A stretch of 64,000 nucleotides of DNA from Hyphomicrobiales bacterium. GTDB taxonomy: Bacteria; Pseudomonadota; Alphaproteobacteria; Rhizobiales; Rhizobiaceae. The stretch spans positions 62,001 to 126,000 of the forward strand of contig UBYX01000007.1 of NCBI GenBank assembly GCA_900469955.1, read 5' to 3'. The notes under the pieces are model-generated. The model had not been told where the DNA came from and made no database searches. It was given only the letters and a program-made list of their open reading frames with translations. A program made the position numbers and the translations under genes. Of this stretch, positions 28,759 through 38,594 are shown piece after piece (position 1 is the first letter of the stretch; every line of letters starts with the position of its first letter).

Positions 28759-31700
28759 ATGGCAGATTTGACGCAGATAAGCACGGGAGCCGAAGAGCAG
28801 GGGGCTTCCCCGCAATTCGTCCATCTTCGGGTTCATTCTGCCTATTCGCTGCTTGAAGGGGCGCTGCCTCTCAAGAAGATTCTTTCCAAGGCGGTGGCGG
28901 ACAATCAGCCCGCCATCGCCATCACCGATACCAATAATCTTTTCGTCGCGTTGGAATTTGCCCAGAAGGCGATCGGCGACGGCCTGCAGCCGATTATCGG
29001 CTGCCAGCTGTCGATCGATATGGAAGATCAGTCGGAAGATCGGCGCAACAGCCACCAGCAGCTTGCGAAGCTGCCGGTGATCGTCGTGCTGGCAGCCAAT
29101 GCCACTGGTTATGAACGTCTCGTTGACCTCATCAGCCGCGCCTATCTCGGTGGCGAGGGACATCACTCCACCCATATCTGCCGCTCCTGGCTGGAAGAGG
29201 GGGGCACCGAGGGCCTGATCGCGCTGACTGGCGCCGGCTCCGGTCCGGTCGACGTGGTCCTGAAGGAAGGCAATGCCACGCTTGCCGAAGCAAGGCTGCT
29301 CAAGCTCAAGGAGATGTTCGGCGATCGGCTGTATGTCGAACTGCAGCGCCACGGCTCCTACGACCGGCGCCACGAGCACAAGATGGTGACGCTCGCCTAC
29401 GATCACGATCTGCCGCTGGTCGCCACCAACGAGGCCTTCTTTCCGTCCAAGGCTGATTATGACGCCCATGATGCGCTGATGGCAGTTGCCCACAATGCCA
29501 TCGTTTCCGACGACAGCCGTTTCCGCCTGACGCCGGACCACTATCTGAAAAGCCGCGCCGAGATGGCCACCCTCTTCGCCGATCTGCCGGAGGCGCTGGA
29601 AAACACCGTCGAGATCGCCAGGCGCTGCTCCTTCATCCTGAAGACTCGCAATCCGATTTTGCCCAGATTCACCGGCGCTACGGACGATCCGGCCGAAGCC
29701 GAGCGCGCCGAGGCGGACGAACTTCGTCGCCAATCGATTGAAGGTCTGGAAGAGCGCATCGCTACCCTCGGAATGACGCGGGGTTATACCGAACAGGATT
29801 ATCGGGAACGTCTGGATTTCGAGCTCAGCGTCATCGAGAAGATGAAATTCCCGGGCTACTTCCTGATCGTTGCCGACTTCATCAAATGGGCCAAGCAGCA
29901 GGGCATCCCGGTCGGTCCCGGCCGTGGTTCGGGGGCGGGCTCGCTGGTCGCCTATGCGCTGACCATTACCGACGTCGATCCTCTGCGCTTCTCGCTTCTG
30001 TTCGAGCGCTTCCTTAATCCGGACCGCGTCTCGATGCCCGACTTCGATATCGACTTCTGCCAGGATCGCCGCGAAGAGGTGATCCGCTACGTGCAGAAGA
30101 AATACGGCCGCGAGCAGGTGGCGCAGATCATCACTTTTGGTTCCTTGCAGGCGCGCGCAGCACTTCGCGACGTCGGCCGCGTGCTGGAAATGCCCTATGG
30201 CCAGGTCGACAAGATCTGCAAACTGGTACCGAACAATCCAGCCAACCCCACGCCGCTTTCAAAGGCGATCGAGGAAGAGCCGAAGCTGCAGGAGGAGGCC
30301 GAGAAGGAGCCGGTCGTCGCCCGCCTGCTGGATATAGCCCAGAAGATCGAAGGCCTTTATCGTCACGCCTCGACGCATGCTGCCGGCATCGTCATCGGCG
30401 ACCGGCCACTGTCGAAGCTCGTGCCGATGTACCGGGATCCGCGTTCCGACATGCCAGTCACCCAGTTCAACATGAAGTGGGTGGAGCAGGCAGGCCTCGT
30501 AAAGTTCGACTTCCTTGGTCTGAAGACGCTGACGGTCCTGAAGACCGCAGTCGATTTCTGCCGCAAGCGCGGCGTCGAAGTCGATTTGGCCAAGATCCCG
30601 CTCGACGACGCCAAGACCTACGAGATGCTCTCGCGCGGGGAGACGGTCGGCGTATTCCAGGTGGAAAGTGCGGGCATGCGCAAGGCGCTGATCGGCATGC
30701 GGCCGGACTGCATCGAGGACATCATCGCGCTGGTGGCCCTTTACCGTCCAGGCCCGATGGAGAACATCCCGACCTACAACGCTCGCAAGCATGGCGAGGA
30801 GGAGATCGAATCGATCCATCCAATGATCGACCATCTCCTGAAGGAGACCCAAGGGGTTATCGTCTACCAGGAACAGGTCATGCAGATTGCCCAGGTGCTG
30901 TCGGGCTATTCGCTCGGCGAGGCCGACCTGCTGCGCCGCGCCATGGGCAAGAAGATCAAGGCGGAGATGGACCAGCAGAGCGAACGCTTTGTCGATGGCG
31001 CCATCAAGAACGGCGTCTCCAAGCCGCAGGCCAACAACATCTTCGAACTGCTCGCCAAGTTCGCGAACTACGGTTTCAATAAATCTCACGCCGCCGCTTA
31101 CGCGATCGTCTCTTACCAGACGGCCTACATGAAAGCGCACTACCCGGTCGAGTTCCTTGCCGCATCCATGACCTACGATATGGCAAACAGCGAGAAGCTG
31201 AACGATTTCCGACAGGACGCTGGCCGTCTCGGTATTGCTGTCATTCCGCCGTCCGTCCAGACCTCCTTCCGGCATTTCGAGACGGGCGAAAACAAGATCT
31301 ACTATGCACTTGCAGCTCTCAAGGGCGTGGGTGAATCGGCCGTTGAGCATATCACCCAGGTGCGCGGCGAGCGACCCTTCAAGAGCATTGAGGATTTCTG
31401 CCTTCGTATCGACCCTAAACAGATCAATCGTCGCGTGATGGAAAGCCTGATTTCCGCCGGGGCGTTCGACTGCTTTGGGATAGATCGTGCCGAACTTATC
31501 GGGGGCCTCGACCGCATCATCGGATATGCGCAGCGCGCTCAGGAGGAAAAGGTCAGCGGCCAGTCGAATTTCTTCGGATCCTCAGCAAGTGCCGGTCCGG
31601 AAAAGCTTGTCCTGCCACAGTTCAATCCCTGGACTCCATCGGAAAAGCTGATGCGCGAGTATCAGGTCCTGGGTTTCTATCTGTCGGCCCACCCCCTCGA

Positions 31701-32256
31701 TTCCTATGCCGCCGTGCTCGCGAAGATGCGCGTTCAGACATTTGCGGATTTCTCCGCTGCCGTGAAGCAGGGCGCGACGGCCGGCCGCCTGGCTGGAACG
31801 GTTACGAGCAAGCAGGAGCGCAAAACCCGTACCGGCAACAAGATGGGCATTGTCGCTTTTTCAGATTCGTCCGGTCAGTTCGAAGCGGTTCTGTTTTCGG
31901 AAGGATTGGCGCAGTATCGCGATCTCCTCGAGCCGGGTAAATCGCTAGTGATCACCGTGCAAGCGGAAGAGCGGCCGGAAGGCATTGGTCTGCGGATTCA
32001 GACTGCCCAATCGCTGGAAGAGAAGTCGGTGCAGATGCAGAAGGCTCTGCGCGTCTACGTTCGAGATTCCGGACCGTTGAAGGCGGTTGCGCGGCATCTC
32101 AACGCAAGGGGTGATGGGCTCGTCTCCTTTGTCGTCATCAAGGATGACGGCAAGCGGGAGATCGAGGTGGAATTGACGGAGAAATACCGCATTTCGCCGG
32201 AGATAGCCGCGGCACTCAGGACAGCACCGGGCGTTCTCGACGTGGAACTGGTTTAG
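28759..32256 (+). CDS. dnaE: DNA polymerase III subunit alpha
   Basis: The 1165-residue replicative polymerase. The N-terminal PHP domain starts at HLRVHSAYSLLEGALPL (about residues 22-38). The polymerase core shows GPGRGSGAGSLVAYAL and the two catalytic aspartates in MPDFDIDFC (about 425-433). A C-terminal OB-fold and tail follow (about 1000-1165). Length and PHP region identify the main DnaE1 rather than the shorter error-prone DnaE2; no imuA or imuB is nearby. It ends four bases before the convergent L,D-transpeptidase gene. Confidence 0.96.
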   Translation: MADLTQISTGAEEQGASPQFVHLRVHSAYSLLEGALPLKKILSKAVADNQPAIAITDTNNLFVALEFAQKAIGDGLQPIIGCQLSIDMEDQSEDRRNSHQQLAKLPVIVVLAANATGYERLVDLISRAYLGGEGHHSTHICRSWLEEGGTEGLIALTGAGSGPVDVVLKEGNATLAEARLLKLKEMFGDRLYVELQRHGSYDRRHEHKMVTLAYDHDLPLVATNEAFFPSKADYDAHDALMAVAHNAIVSDDSRFRLTPDHYLKSRAEMATLFADLPEALENTVEIARRCSFILKTRNPILPRFTGATDDPAEAERAEADELRRQSIEGLEERIATLGMTRGYTEQDYRERLDFELSVIEKMKFPGYFLIVADFIKWAKQQGIPVGPGRGSGAGSLVAYALTITDVDPLRFSLLFERFLNPDRVSMPDFDIDFCQDRREEVIRYVQKKYGREQVAQIITFGSLQARAALRDVGRVLEMPYGQVDKICKLVPNNPANPTPLSKAIEEEPKLQEEAEKEPVVARLLDIAQKIEGLYRHASTHAAGIVIGDRPLSKLVPMYRDPRSDMPVTQFNMKWVEQAGLVKFDFLGLKTLTVLKTAVDFCRKRGVEVDLAKIPLDDAKTYEMLSRGETVGVFQVESAGMRKALIGMRPDCIEDIIALVALYRPGPMENIPTYNARKHGEEEIESIHPMIDHLLKETQGVIVYQEQVMQIAQVLSGYSLGEADLLRRAMGKKIKAEMDQQSERFVDGAIKNGVSKPQANNIFELLAKFANYGFNKSHAAAYAIVSYQTAYMKAHYPVEFLAASMTYDMANSEKLNDFRQDAGRLGIAVIPPSVQTSFRHFETGENKIYYALAALKGVGESAVEHITQVRGERPFKSIEDFCLRIDPKQINRRVMESLISAGAFDCFGIDRAELIGGLDRIIGYAQRAQEEKVSGQSNFFGSSASAGPEKLVLPQFNPWTPSEKLMREYQVLGFYLSAHPLDSYAAVLAKMRVQTFADFSAAVKQGATAGRLAGTVTSKQERKTRTGNKMGIVAFSDSSGQFEAVLFSEGLAQYRDLLEPGKSLVITVQAEERPEGIGLRIQTAQSLEEKSVQMQKALRVYVRDSGPLKAVARHLNARGDGLVSFVVIKDDGKREIEVELTEKYRISPEIAAALRTAPGVLDVELV

Positions 32257-32260
32257 GCCT

Positions 32261-33610
32261 TCAATACAGTCCGATTCCGCGGTTCTTCGACGCGGCGGAG
32301 GTCTGACGCACCGGGCGGACCTTTGTAACGGATGCCTGGACAGCCTCTTGGCGCTGCGAATGGGTGACAGTGACGAAATCCGTCCCCTTGCCGGTTTCAG
32401 GCCCTATACCCTGGTCGTTGATCGTTACCGATGTGCCGTCGGTCATAAGCGTCTCGATCCGGTCTCGGACATCGGCCGGGATTTCGATCCGGTCTAGAGC
32501 GCTGGCAGCGGTTGCCGGCGCGGAGCGATCTTCGGTGACAGTGATGCCGAGCCGCTGTTCGGTTGCTTTGCCGAGTTGATTCGGCAGCGTCAGAGCTATC
32601 CATTCCGCCGTTTCAGCATTACGCTCCACCTTGTCCACCGTGAAGAAATGAGTGCCGAGCGCGATTTCCGGATTCTTGATGCCGATCGGTGCTTCGAACA
32701 GCGGCTCGAAGCTCCGCCGCACCATGATCTGCCCTGCAGGGGGCTGGGGCTTGCCGGCTGTTTCGTAGAGTGACGCCAGAAATTCGGCTGTCAGCAGCGG
32801 CCCTTTTTGGGAAAGCCCTTTCCAGCGCTTGAAGCCGGCAATGGCTTGTCGGGTGAGAGGCCCTGAATATCCGTCCGATCCGCCGGTCTCGAAACCCAGG
32901 TCCTGAAGCAGCAGCTGGGCATCCATCAGTGTCTCCCGTTCACCGCGACGGGTGATCAGGATCCGTAGCGGGGCGGCGTCAGGGTCCGCGGCGGCTATTG
33001 CAGGGGCTGGGACCGGATGCACGGCAGCAGGATTGCCCGGCACGACATTCATGGCCACCTCGATGGGCTTGTCGCCCGCACGGATTGCGGAGGCTCGCAG
33101 CTCGACGTCGGACATCAAAGGACCGGTCGGAAGCGGTTTGCGAGGGCGGAACAGACCGGCATGGTCTATCCGCTCGGGCTCGACCGGCGCGTCGGTGATG
33201 ACCACATGCGCGCCCTGCTCGGTTATTTGGAAGAGGGATTTGGCGAATGCGCCGGGCATGCGAACGCAGCCATGCGACGCCGGATAATTGGGGACGCTAT
33301 TGGATTCATGAAGGGCGATACCCGACCATGTCAGCCGCTGCATCCAAGGCATCGGCGCATTCGAATAGATATTCGATTCGTGGTATTTGCGCTTTTCGAG
33401 GATCGAAAAGATCCCGCTCGGCGTCGTGTGCCCGGCCTTGCCTGTCGACACTTTTGACCTGGTCACAACCGCGTCTCCGTCATAGACGACCAGCTGCTGC
33501 TTATCCTTGGAAACGATGATCTGAAGGGTGCGGGCGCCTTCCGCCAAAGCCGGATGCGACAGCACGGTCGCTGACAAGAGCCCAATTCCGAACGCAATAC
33601 GACGCAACAT
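32261..33610 (-). CDS. L,D-transpeptidase with peptidoglycan-binding domain
   Basis: A 449-residue exported enzyme. Residues 1-23 are a signal peptide ending ALA-EG. The YkuD catalytic domain follows (about 27-150) with HESNSVPNYPASHGCVRM, whose cysteine is the nucleophile. A peptidoglycan-binding-like segment lies at about 235-290 (MDAQLLLQDLGFETGG..DG..GPLTRQAIAGFKRW). Such enzymes make 3-3 crosslinks or attach proteins to murein, which is prominent in polar-growing rhizobia. The C-terminal about 150 residues are unassigned. It is convergent with dnaE. Confidence 0.88.
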   Translation of the reverse strand: MLRRIAFGIGLLSATVLSHPALAEGARTLQIIVSKDKQQLVVYDGDAVVTRSKVSTGKAGHTTPSGIFSILEKRKYHESNIYSNAPMPWMQRLTWSGIALHESNSVPNYPASHGCVRMPGAFAKSLFQITEQGAHVVITDAPVEPERIDHAGLFRPRKPLPTGPLMSDVELRASAIRAGDKPIEVAMNVVPGNPAAVHPVPAPAIAAADPDAAPLRILITRRGERETLMDAQLLLQDLGFETGGSDGYSGPLTRQAIAGFKRWKGLSQKGPLLTAEFLASLYETAGKPQPPAGQIMVRRSFEPLFEAPIGIKNPEIALGTHFFTVDKVERNAETAEWIALTLPNQLGKATEQRLGITVTEDRSAPATAASALDRIEIPADVRDRIETLMTDGTSVTINDQGIGPETGKGTDFVTVTHSQRQEAVQASVTKVRPVRQTSAASKNRGIGLY

Positions 33611-33719
33611 GTCCCGACCCTATACGCAATACACAGGCGGAATATTAGCTAACGAGGTTTAACGAAGATTTTCTATGGGGCGAAAAGTCGGGATGTGATG
33701 GTTGAAAACGGATCACATT

Positions 33720-35012
33720 TCATTGATCCCGACGGCGGTCCCCGAAGGTGTAGCCGGTCTCCACGGCCGCCTTGCCAAACTTGTTGCGCAGCTTGTCCAT
33801 CGCCGCTTCTGCCGCGGCCCGGCGACCGGACTGGCGGTCGACAAGGTCCGGAGGATCGGCAAGTGCCGGATCGCTAAGATCGGTGACGCCGATTCCGATC
33901 AGGCGAAATTTGGTCCCATCGGTCTCCCGTTCCATCAAGGTGAGGCCGGTACGAAAGATCCGGTCTGCAAGCTGCGTCGGATCCTCGAGACGCCGGTTCC
34001 GGGTCCGGCTTTTGAAGTCCGCAGTCTTCATCTTCAGGACGACGGTATGTCCGGCGATCTCATGTTTCTTCAGTCGAGCAGAGACCTTTTCCGAAAGCCG
34101 GCGCAGAATTGACACCAGTTCATCATGGCTTGATATATCGTCGAAAAATGTCGTCTCTGCGGAGACGCTCTTTGCAGCCTCGTTTGGATGGACTTCACGC
34201 TCGTCTATGCCTCGCGACAGGCGATAGAGGCGTTGCCCCATGCTCCCGTAGCGACGCATCAACTGGTTCTCCTCCATCGTCTGAAGCTGACCGATAGTGC
34301 GGATGCCGTCAGCTTCCAACGTCGCGTTGAAAGCCTTGCCCACGCCCCAAATTGTCGTCACCGGGCGAGTTTTCAGAAATTCTATGGCCTCGTCTCGGCC
34401 GATGACGGAAAACCCCCGCGGCTTATCGAGATCGGAAGCGACCTTGGCTAAGAATTTGCAGTAGGACAGACCGATCGAGATGGTGATACCGAGCTCGCTC
34501 TGTACGCGTGCCGCGAACCTCGCAAGCGTGCGCGCCGGCGGATCGTGATGCAGTCGCTCAGTTCCGGCCAGTTCGAGAAAGGCTTCGTCGATGGAGAGCG
34601 GTTGAACCAATGGCGTCAGATCCATCATCATCTGCCGCACCTGGCGCCCCACTTGAACATATTTCTCCATGTTCGGCCGGATGACGATCGCATCCGGGCA
34701 GAGCTCTAGCGCCTTGAACATTGGCATGGCGGAGCGCACGCCGTTGATCCGCGCGATATAGCACGCAGTCGATACCACGCCGCGCTTGCCGCCGCCGATG
34801 ATCACTGGCTTATCCGCCAGGTCTGGATTATCGCGTTTTTCGACGGTGGCATAAAAGGCATCGCAGTCGATATGCGCCAACGTCAGCGCATAAAGTTCTC
34901 TGTGATACACAAGCCGAGGACTGCCGCATCCGCGGCATCGGCGGGTTCCCGCCTTCTGCTCCGCAAGGCAGTCGCGACAGAAGCCGGATGTCGTGTCTGG
35001 TGTAGATGTCAT
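33720..35012 (-). CDS. dinB: DNA polymerase IV (Y family) with N-terminal zinc ribbon
   Basis: A 430-residue translesion polymerase. The core has [14 protein letters not shown] (about residues 46-59) and the catalytic SIDEAFLEL. Ahead of it lies an extra N-terminal C4 zinc-ribbon-like module, C12-x2-C15-x10-C26-x2-C29, which standard DinB proteins lack but I recall in rhizobial homologues. A perfect LexA box sits 6-20 bases upstream of the ATG, so the gene should be SOS-induced with a very short leader. It is expressed away from the downstream L,D-transpeptidase gene. Confidence 0.93.
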   Translation of the reverse strand: MTSTPDTTSGFCRDCLAEQKAGTRRCRGCGSPRLVYHRELYALTLAHIDCDAFYATVEKRDNPDLADKPVIIGGGKRGVVSTACYIARINGVRSAMPMFKALELCPDAIVIRPNMEKYVQVGRQVRQMMMDLTPLVQPLSIDEAFLELAGTERLHHDPPARTLARFAARVQSELGITISIGLSYCKFLAKVASDLDKPRGFSVIGRDEAIEFLKTRPVTTIWGVGKAFNATLEADGIRTIGQLQTMEENQLMRRYGSMGQRLYRLSRGIDEREVHPNEAAKSVSAETTFFDDISSHDELVSILRRLSEKVSARLKKHEIAGHTVVLKMKTADFKSRTRNRRLEDPTQLADRIFRTGLTLMERETDGTKFRLIGIGVTDLSDPALADPPDLVDRQSGRRAAAEAAMDKLRNKFGKAAVETGYTFGDRRRDQ

Positions 35013-35017
35013 GGCTG

Positions 35018-35032
35018 GAACAAAGATTGAAC
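35018..35032 (-). promoter_or_regulatory. LexA (SOS) box of dinB
   Basis: GAAC-AAAGATT-GAAC on the plus strand, read as GTTC-N7-GTTC towards dinB, is an exact match to the alphaproteobacterial LexA consensus. It ends six bases before the dinB start codon. Confidence 0.8.
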
Positions 35033-35133
35033 ATTGTGACGATAAGCCTGAAGCTCATGAGTCTCAAGGGGGATGGCTTCTTTATCGTCTTCGGGAACAC
35101 TGCGGCGCCCACCCTTTGGCCGAAAGCACGATT

Positions 35134-35196
35134 TTTTCCCGATCGGGAAAATAAGCGGCGTTGAATCCGCTCAGTAGAAAAATGTCCCGATCGGGA
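35134..35196. promoter_or_regulatory. Pair of TCCCGATCGGGA palindromes
   Basis: An 18-bp perfect palindrome (TTTTCCCGATCGGGAAAA, 35134-35151) and a second copy of its 12-bp core (35185-35196) lie 48 bases apart, centre to centre, in the 465-base gap between dinB and the next gene. Paired perfect palindromes of this kind are usual for dimeric repressor operators. A partial copy, CCCGATCGG, occurs at 38797-38805 near the carbamoyltransferase operon. The rest of the gap (35033-35476) shows no gene I recognise. Confidence 0.5.
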
Positions 35197-35476
35197 AATT
35201 CATGGGGCCGGTGAAGCCATCGCTGCTTTACGTCTCAAAATGGCCGCGCCACGCTCATGCACGTCGGTGCGGGAGATGAGCAGGGCGCTCAGCGCAATGA
35301 GGTCATATATCCAAAGGCATATGGTGCAACTTAGGTGAAGAAGATAGTCTCTGCGCCGTACTTGAATATTTGACATTCAAGCTTTCGATGAAATCGCAGT
35401 CGAAGACGCGTCATCTGGCGCATCGCCATGATGATTGTGGTAACAGCCCTTCGTTTTCACCGAGGTGGGCGGAATC

Positions 35477-35968
35477 ATGAAAGCACGAAGCGTCATTGAG
35501 ATTGCTCAGTCTGACGGGCGGCTGCCAACCGAACTCATCGTGGTCGGGTATTGGGCAAGCCAGGCTGGCGTCGTGGTTTATGTTCTCAATGGCGTTACGC
35601 CGCAAGCGATCAACTTGGTTTTGGACCCGATCGTGACAACGCTGCCTTTGTCGATCCCTGGTGTTCTTTATGTCAGCATCAACGACACGACGCGTGTATG
35701 CGAGGCTGTCCGATGCGCCGAAGAGATTTATGCCACGACAAAAGTTTTCCGAAGGCAGGCGATTGACTACGGTATCGCACCGGATTTCATCCGGCCTGTC
35801 GCCACCGCCATTCCGAGACTGGAAAATCGCACTCTTCTGTCCGAACAAAACGCGCCCGCCTCACAGCTTGTGAGGCCGCATGTTGTCATGCCGTTCCCGG
35901 CGAGGAATTGGGTCCATTGGCCTGCTACGGACAGGACCGCCCAGCACGCGGCAACGGCTCCGGTCTAA
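35477..35968 (+). CDS. Hypothetical protein
   Basis: A 163-residue frame with a purine-rich site (GAGGTGGGCGGA) before its ATG. It shows no signal peptide or clear membrane helix; the first half has alternating hydrophobic strands (ELIVVGYWASQAGVVVYVLNG without known motifs) and the C-terminal third is Pro/Arg-rich and probably disordered. I do not recognise the family. It is the first gene downstream of the paired palindromes and faces the carbamoyltransferase operon. It may be a real accessory gene or a chance frame. Confidence 0.45.
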   Translation: MKARSVIEIAQSDGRLPTELIVVGYWASQAGVVVYVLNGVTPQAINLVLDPIVTTLPLSIPGVLYVSINDTTRVCEAVRCAEEIYATTKVFRRQAIDYGIAPDFIRPVATAIPRLENRTLLSEQNAPASQLVRPHVVMPFPARNWVHWPATDRTAQHAATAPV

Positions 35969-36108
35969 TAGGACTTCAAAGTTTTCAGCGGCGTATTTGA
36001 CCGCCTCAGACAAGGGGGAGGGGCGTAGATGACGCCGTCTGAATCGCGCGCTGCGCCGAAGGCGCCTGATCGCGTCGCCCGAGACGTGCGCGGTATCCGG
36101 CGACATAT

Positions 36109-37941
36109 TCAGTCGAGCTCAAATTGCTCCTTATAGTCCCGCCGCAGGTGTGTCGGCTGATCTTCTTTCCTCAGAAAGCAGTTCCCGACGACAAGACACT
36201 CAATCTCGGTGCCCATGAAACAGTGGAACGCATCTTCCGGGGTGCAGACGATCGGTTCACCGCGCACGTTGAAGCTGGTATTGACCAGGACGGGACAGCC
36301 GGTTCGCTGCTTGAACGCGCTCAGCAGCTCCCAATAGCGCGGGTTGGTATCGTGATGCACCGTCTGCACGCGGGCAGAATAATCGACATGGGTGACCGCT
36401 GGGATCTCCGACCGTGGAACGTTAAGGCGGTCTATGCCGAACAACCCTGCTTCGCTGGGACCAAGAGGCAATTTCCGCCTGTCGAGCACCTCAGCCACGA
36501 GCAGCATATAAGGACTGTCGCTGTCGATATCGAACCACTCCGCCACGTCCTCGCGCCGGACCGATGGAGCAAAGGGACGGAAGCTCTCACGGTATTTGAC
36601 CTTCAGATTGAGCGTCTTTTGCATCGTTGGCGAGCGAGGGTCACCCAGGATTGACCTTCCCCCGAGAGCCCGCGGGCCGAACTCCATCCGCCCCTGCATC
36701 CATCCGACCGCCTTGTCGTCCACCAACGCGTCGACTGTGCGCGAGATCAACGCCTCGTCGTCCAGCGTGGCGTACACCGCGCCGGTGGCACTCAGCCGCC
36801 TCTCGATTTCGCATTGTTCAAAAGCTGGACCGAGATAAGCGCCGGCCATACGATCCTGTCCGTCGACAATCCGGGTGCTTCCGAGATAGCCGTGCCAAGC
36901 CGCCAGGGCCGCACCCACCGCGCCACCGGCATCGCCAGCCGCTGGCTGGATCCAGATGTCGTCGAAAATCCGATTCTTAAGCAGCTTGCCGTTTGCCACG
37001 CAATTCAAGGCGACACCGCCGGCAAGACAAAGGTGACGCTCGCCGGTTTCTTGACGGCAAAAACGGGCAAGTTTCAAAACAACTTCTTCGGTGACCGCCT
37101 GTATCGAAGCGGCGAGATCCATCTCGCGCCGGGTCAGGGGCGATTCCGGCTTTCGAGGCTCGGCGCCGAACAGTTGATGAAAGGCAGGGGAGGTCATTGT
37201 AAGACCGGCGCAGTAGTCGAAATAGCGCTGGTCCAGACGGAACGATCCGTCCTCCTTCAGGTCGATCAAATGATCGAGTATTTTCTGCGCGAACTGGGGG
37301 CGACCATAGGGAGCCAAGCCCATCACTTTATACTCTCCGGAATTGACCTTAAATCCGGTGTAGTAGGTGAATGCGGAATATAGCAGCCCTAGGGAATGCG
37401 GGAAGCGAATCTCTTTCAGAATTTGGAGGTCGTTGCCGCGGCCATGGCCGACCGACGTGGTGCACCATTCCCCAACCCCATCCATGGTCAACACCGCAGC
37501 GCTCGGGAAGGGCGACGGAAAGAACGCGCTTGCCGCATGTGCCAGGTGATGCTCGGTGAACAGGAGCGAACCTAACCACTCCTTCGAGCCGGCAATTTTT
37601 CCCAATTCCCGGCGCAAAAGTCTCTTTTGGAACAGCTTTTCCTTGATCCAGAGCGGCATCGCCATCCTGAAGGAGCGGAAACCGCGCGGACTTGTCGCGA
37701 GATAGGTCTCCAGCAACCGCTCGAACTTCAGGAACGGCTTGTCGTAGAAGACGACATGATCGACGCCCGCCATGTCGGTTTCGCCCGCAGACAGACAATA
37801 GCCGATTGCGTTGGCCGGAAAGGCGGCGTCATGTTTCTTGCGCGTGAACCGCTCTTCCTGCGCGGCGGCAATGATACGCCCGTCCTCGATCATCGCAGCC
37901 GCGCTGTCGTGGTAGAACGCCGAGATACCGAGGATACGCAT
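36109..37941 (-). CDS. O-carbamoyltransferase (NodU/CmcH/SxtI family)
   Basis: A 610-residue cytoplasmic enzyme that transfers the carbamoyl group of carbamoyl phosphate, through carbamoyl-AMP, to a hydroxyl of a small molecule or sugar. It begins MRILGISAFYHDSAAA..EDG, has the metal-binding EHHLAHAASAFF (about residues 132-143), and the C-terminal YrdC-like half contains GRMEFGPRALGGRSIL and CPVLVNTSFNVRGEPIV. Length is typical. It is the third gene of an operon after SxtJ-like and DUF5989 genes. That partner set, rather than nod genes, points to a surface polymer or secondary metabolite as acceptor; the acceptor cannot be read from sequence. Confidence 0.9.
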   Translation of the reverse strand: MRILGISAFYHDSAAAMIEDGRIIAAAQEERFTRKKHDAAFPANAIGYCLSAGETDMAGVDHVVFYDKPFLKFERLLETYLATSPRGFRSFRMAMPLWIKEKLFQKRLLRRELGKIAGSKEWLGSLLFTEHHLAHAASAFFPSPFPSAAVLTMDGVGEWCTTSVGHGRGNDLQILKEIRFPHSLGLLYSAFTYYTGFKVNSGEYKVMGLAPYGRPQFAQKILDHLIDLKEDGSFRLDQRYFDYCAGLTMTSPAFHQLFGAEPRKPESPLTRREMDLAASIQAVTEEVVLKLARFCRQETGERHLCLAGGVALNCVANGKLLKNRIFDDIWIQPAAGDAGGAVGAALAAWHGYLGSTRIVDGQDRMAGAYLGPAFEQCEIERRLSATGAVYATLDDEALISRTVDALVDDKAVGWMQGRMEFGPRALGGRSILGDPRSPTMQKTLNLKVKYRESFRPFAPSVRREDVAEWFDIDSDSPYMLLVAEVLDRRKLPLGPSEAGLFGIDRLNVPRSEIPAVTHVDYSARVQTVHHDTNPRYWELLSAFKQRTGCPVLVNTSFNVRGEPIVCTPEDAFHCFMGTEIECLVVGNCFLRKEDQPTHLRRDYKEQFELD

Positions 37942-37953
37942 AGATGGCCTGGC

Positions 37954-38103
37954 TCAGAACAGGGTATAGATGAACGGGGCGACCGCAGTACCCTGCGTCA
38001 GCACGATCAATCCGCCAAAGACGCCAAGTATGATGAAGATCGGCAGGAGCCAGAACTTCTTGCGGACGCCCATATACGCCCAGAGTTCTCGTACCAGTTC
38101 CAT
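37954..38103 (-). CDS. DUF5989 small membrane protein (SxtK-like)
   Basis: A 49-residue protein with a short amphipathic start (MELVRELWAYM), a basic stretch VRKKFW and one membrane helix (about residues 18-36), ending TAVAPFIYTLF. This is the DUF5989 pattern, known for sitting beside carbamoyltransferase and SxtJ genes; in saxitoxin clusters the equivalent is sxtK. It stops 12 bases before the carbamoyltransferase start. Its role is unknown; it may anchor the enzyme to the membrane. Confidence 0.85.
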   Translation of the reverse strand: MELVRELWAYMGVRKKFWLLPIFIILGVFGGLIVLTQGTAVAPFIYTLF

Positions 38104-38162
38104 ATTGCATTCCTCCACTCAAGAACTCGGCAATGGTTTTGGCGCTTCAGAACTGCTTGCAA

Positions 38163-38594
38163 TTAAAATTGATTGCTCATCGTATCGGGATCCGGTTCAT
38201 GCGGTGAGCGCTTGTCCCAGTAAGTCTCAACGCTTTTGTCGAATGAGGCGGCAAGTGGATCATAGCCGCGTAACCTCAGGAACAGTCCGAGCGGCACGAA
38301 AGCTACCGCATAAATCAGCAGCATCACCACCGGATTGACGATCTTGAACAGCAACAGACCGAGCTTGGTCCATAACCGGTTTGGGAATGCGAGCCAGTCA
38401 GGAAATGCGAACGCCAACAGGACGAGGACGCCGCCAATGGTCGCAAGACCTGTTGAGATCGCGCCTAGTTGGCCGCTGATAAGCCACCTCACGAAGACCA
38501 AAGTGAGGAGGATTCCGCCAACAGTATACCCAAAACTGCGGTTTGACGCCCCCTCCACGGAGTGCTCGGGAAAAGATTCGTGCGACTGATCCAT
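38163..38594 (-). CDS. SxtJ-family membrane protein
   Basis: A 143-residue protein with three or four predicted helices (about residues 22-41, 45-67 and 86-110) and a polar C-terminus with the conserved-looking YDPLAASFDKSVETYWDKR. SxtJ-like proteins accompany carbamoyltransferases; their biochemical role is not established. It is the first gene of the three-gene minus-strand operon, 59 bases before DUF5989, and divergent from the SGNH gene. Confidence 0.82.
   Translation of the reverse strand: MDQSHESFPEHSVEGASNRSFGYTVGGILLTLVFVRWLISGQLGAISTGLATIGGVLVLLAFAFPDWLAFPNRLWTKLGLLLFKIVNPVVMLLIYAVAFVPLGLFLRLRGYDPLAASFDKSVETYWDKRSPHEPDPDTMSNQF

Noticed and set aside
30259..31350. A 363-codon minus-strand frame inside dnaE
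   Set aside because: Shadow of a well-conserved polymerase gene in a GC-rich genome.
28759..32256. Reading this polymerase as error-prone DnaE2
   Set aside because: It is longer than DnaE2, and imuA and imuB are absent; the neighbourhood is that of the main replicative enzyme.
36109..37941. Reading the carbamoyltransferase as NodU of Nod factor synthesis
   Set aside because: No nod genes or nod box are nearby, and the DUF5989 and SxtJ partners belong to a different gene neighbourhood.
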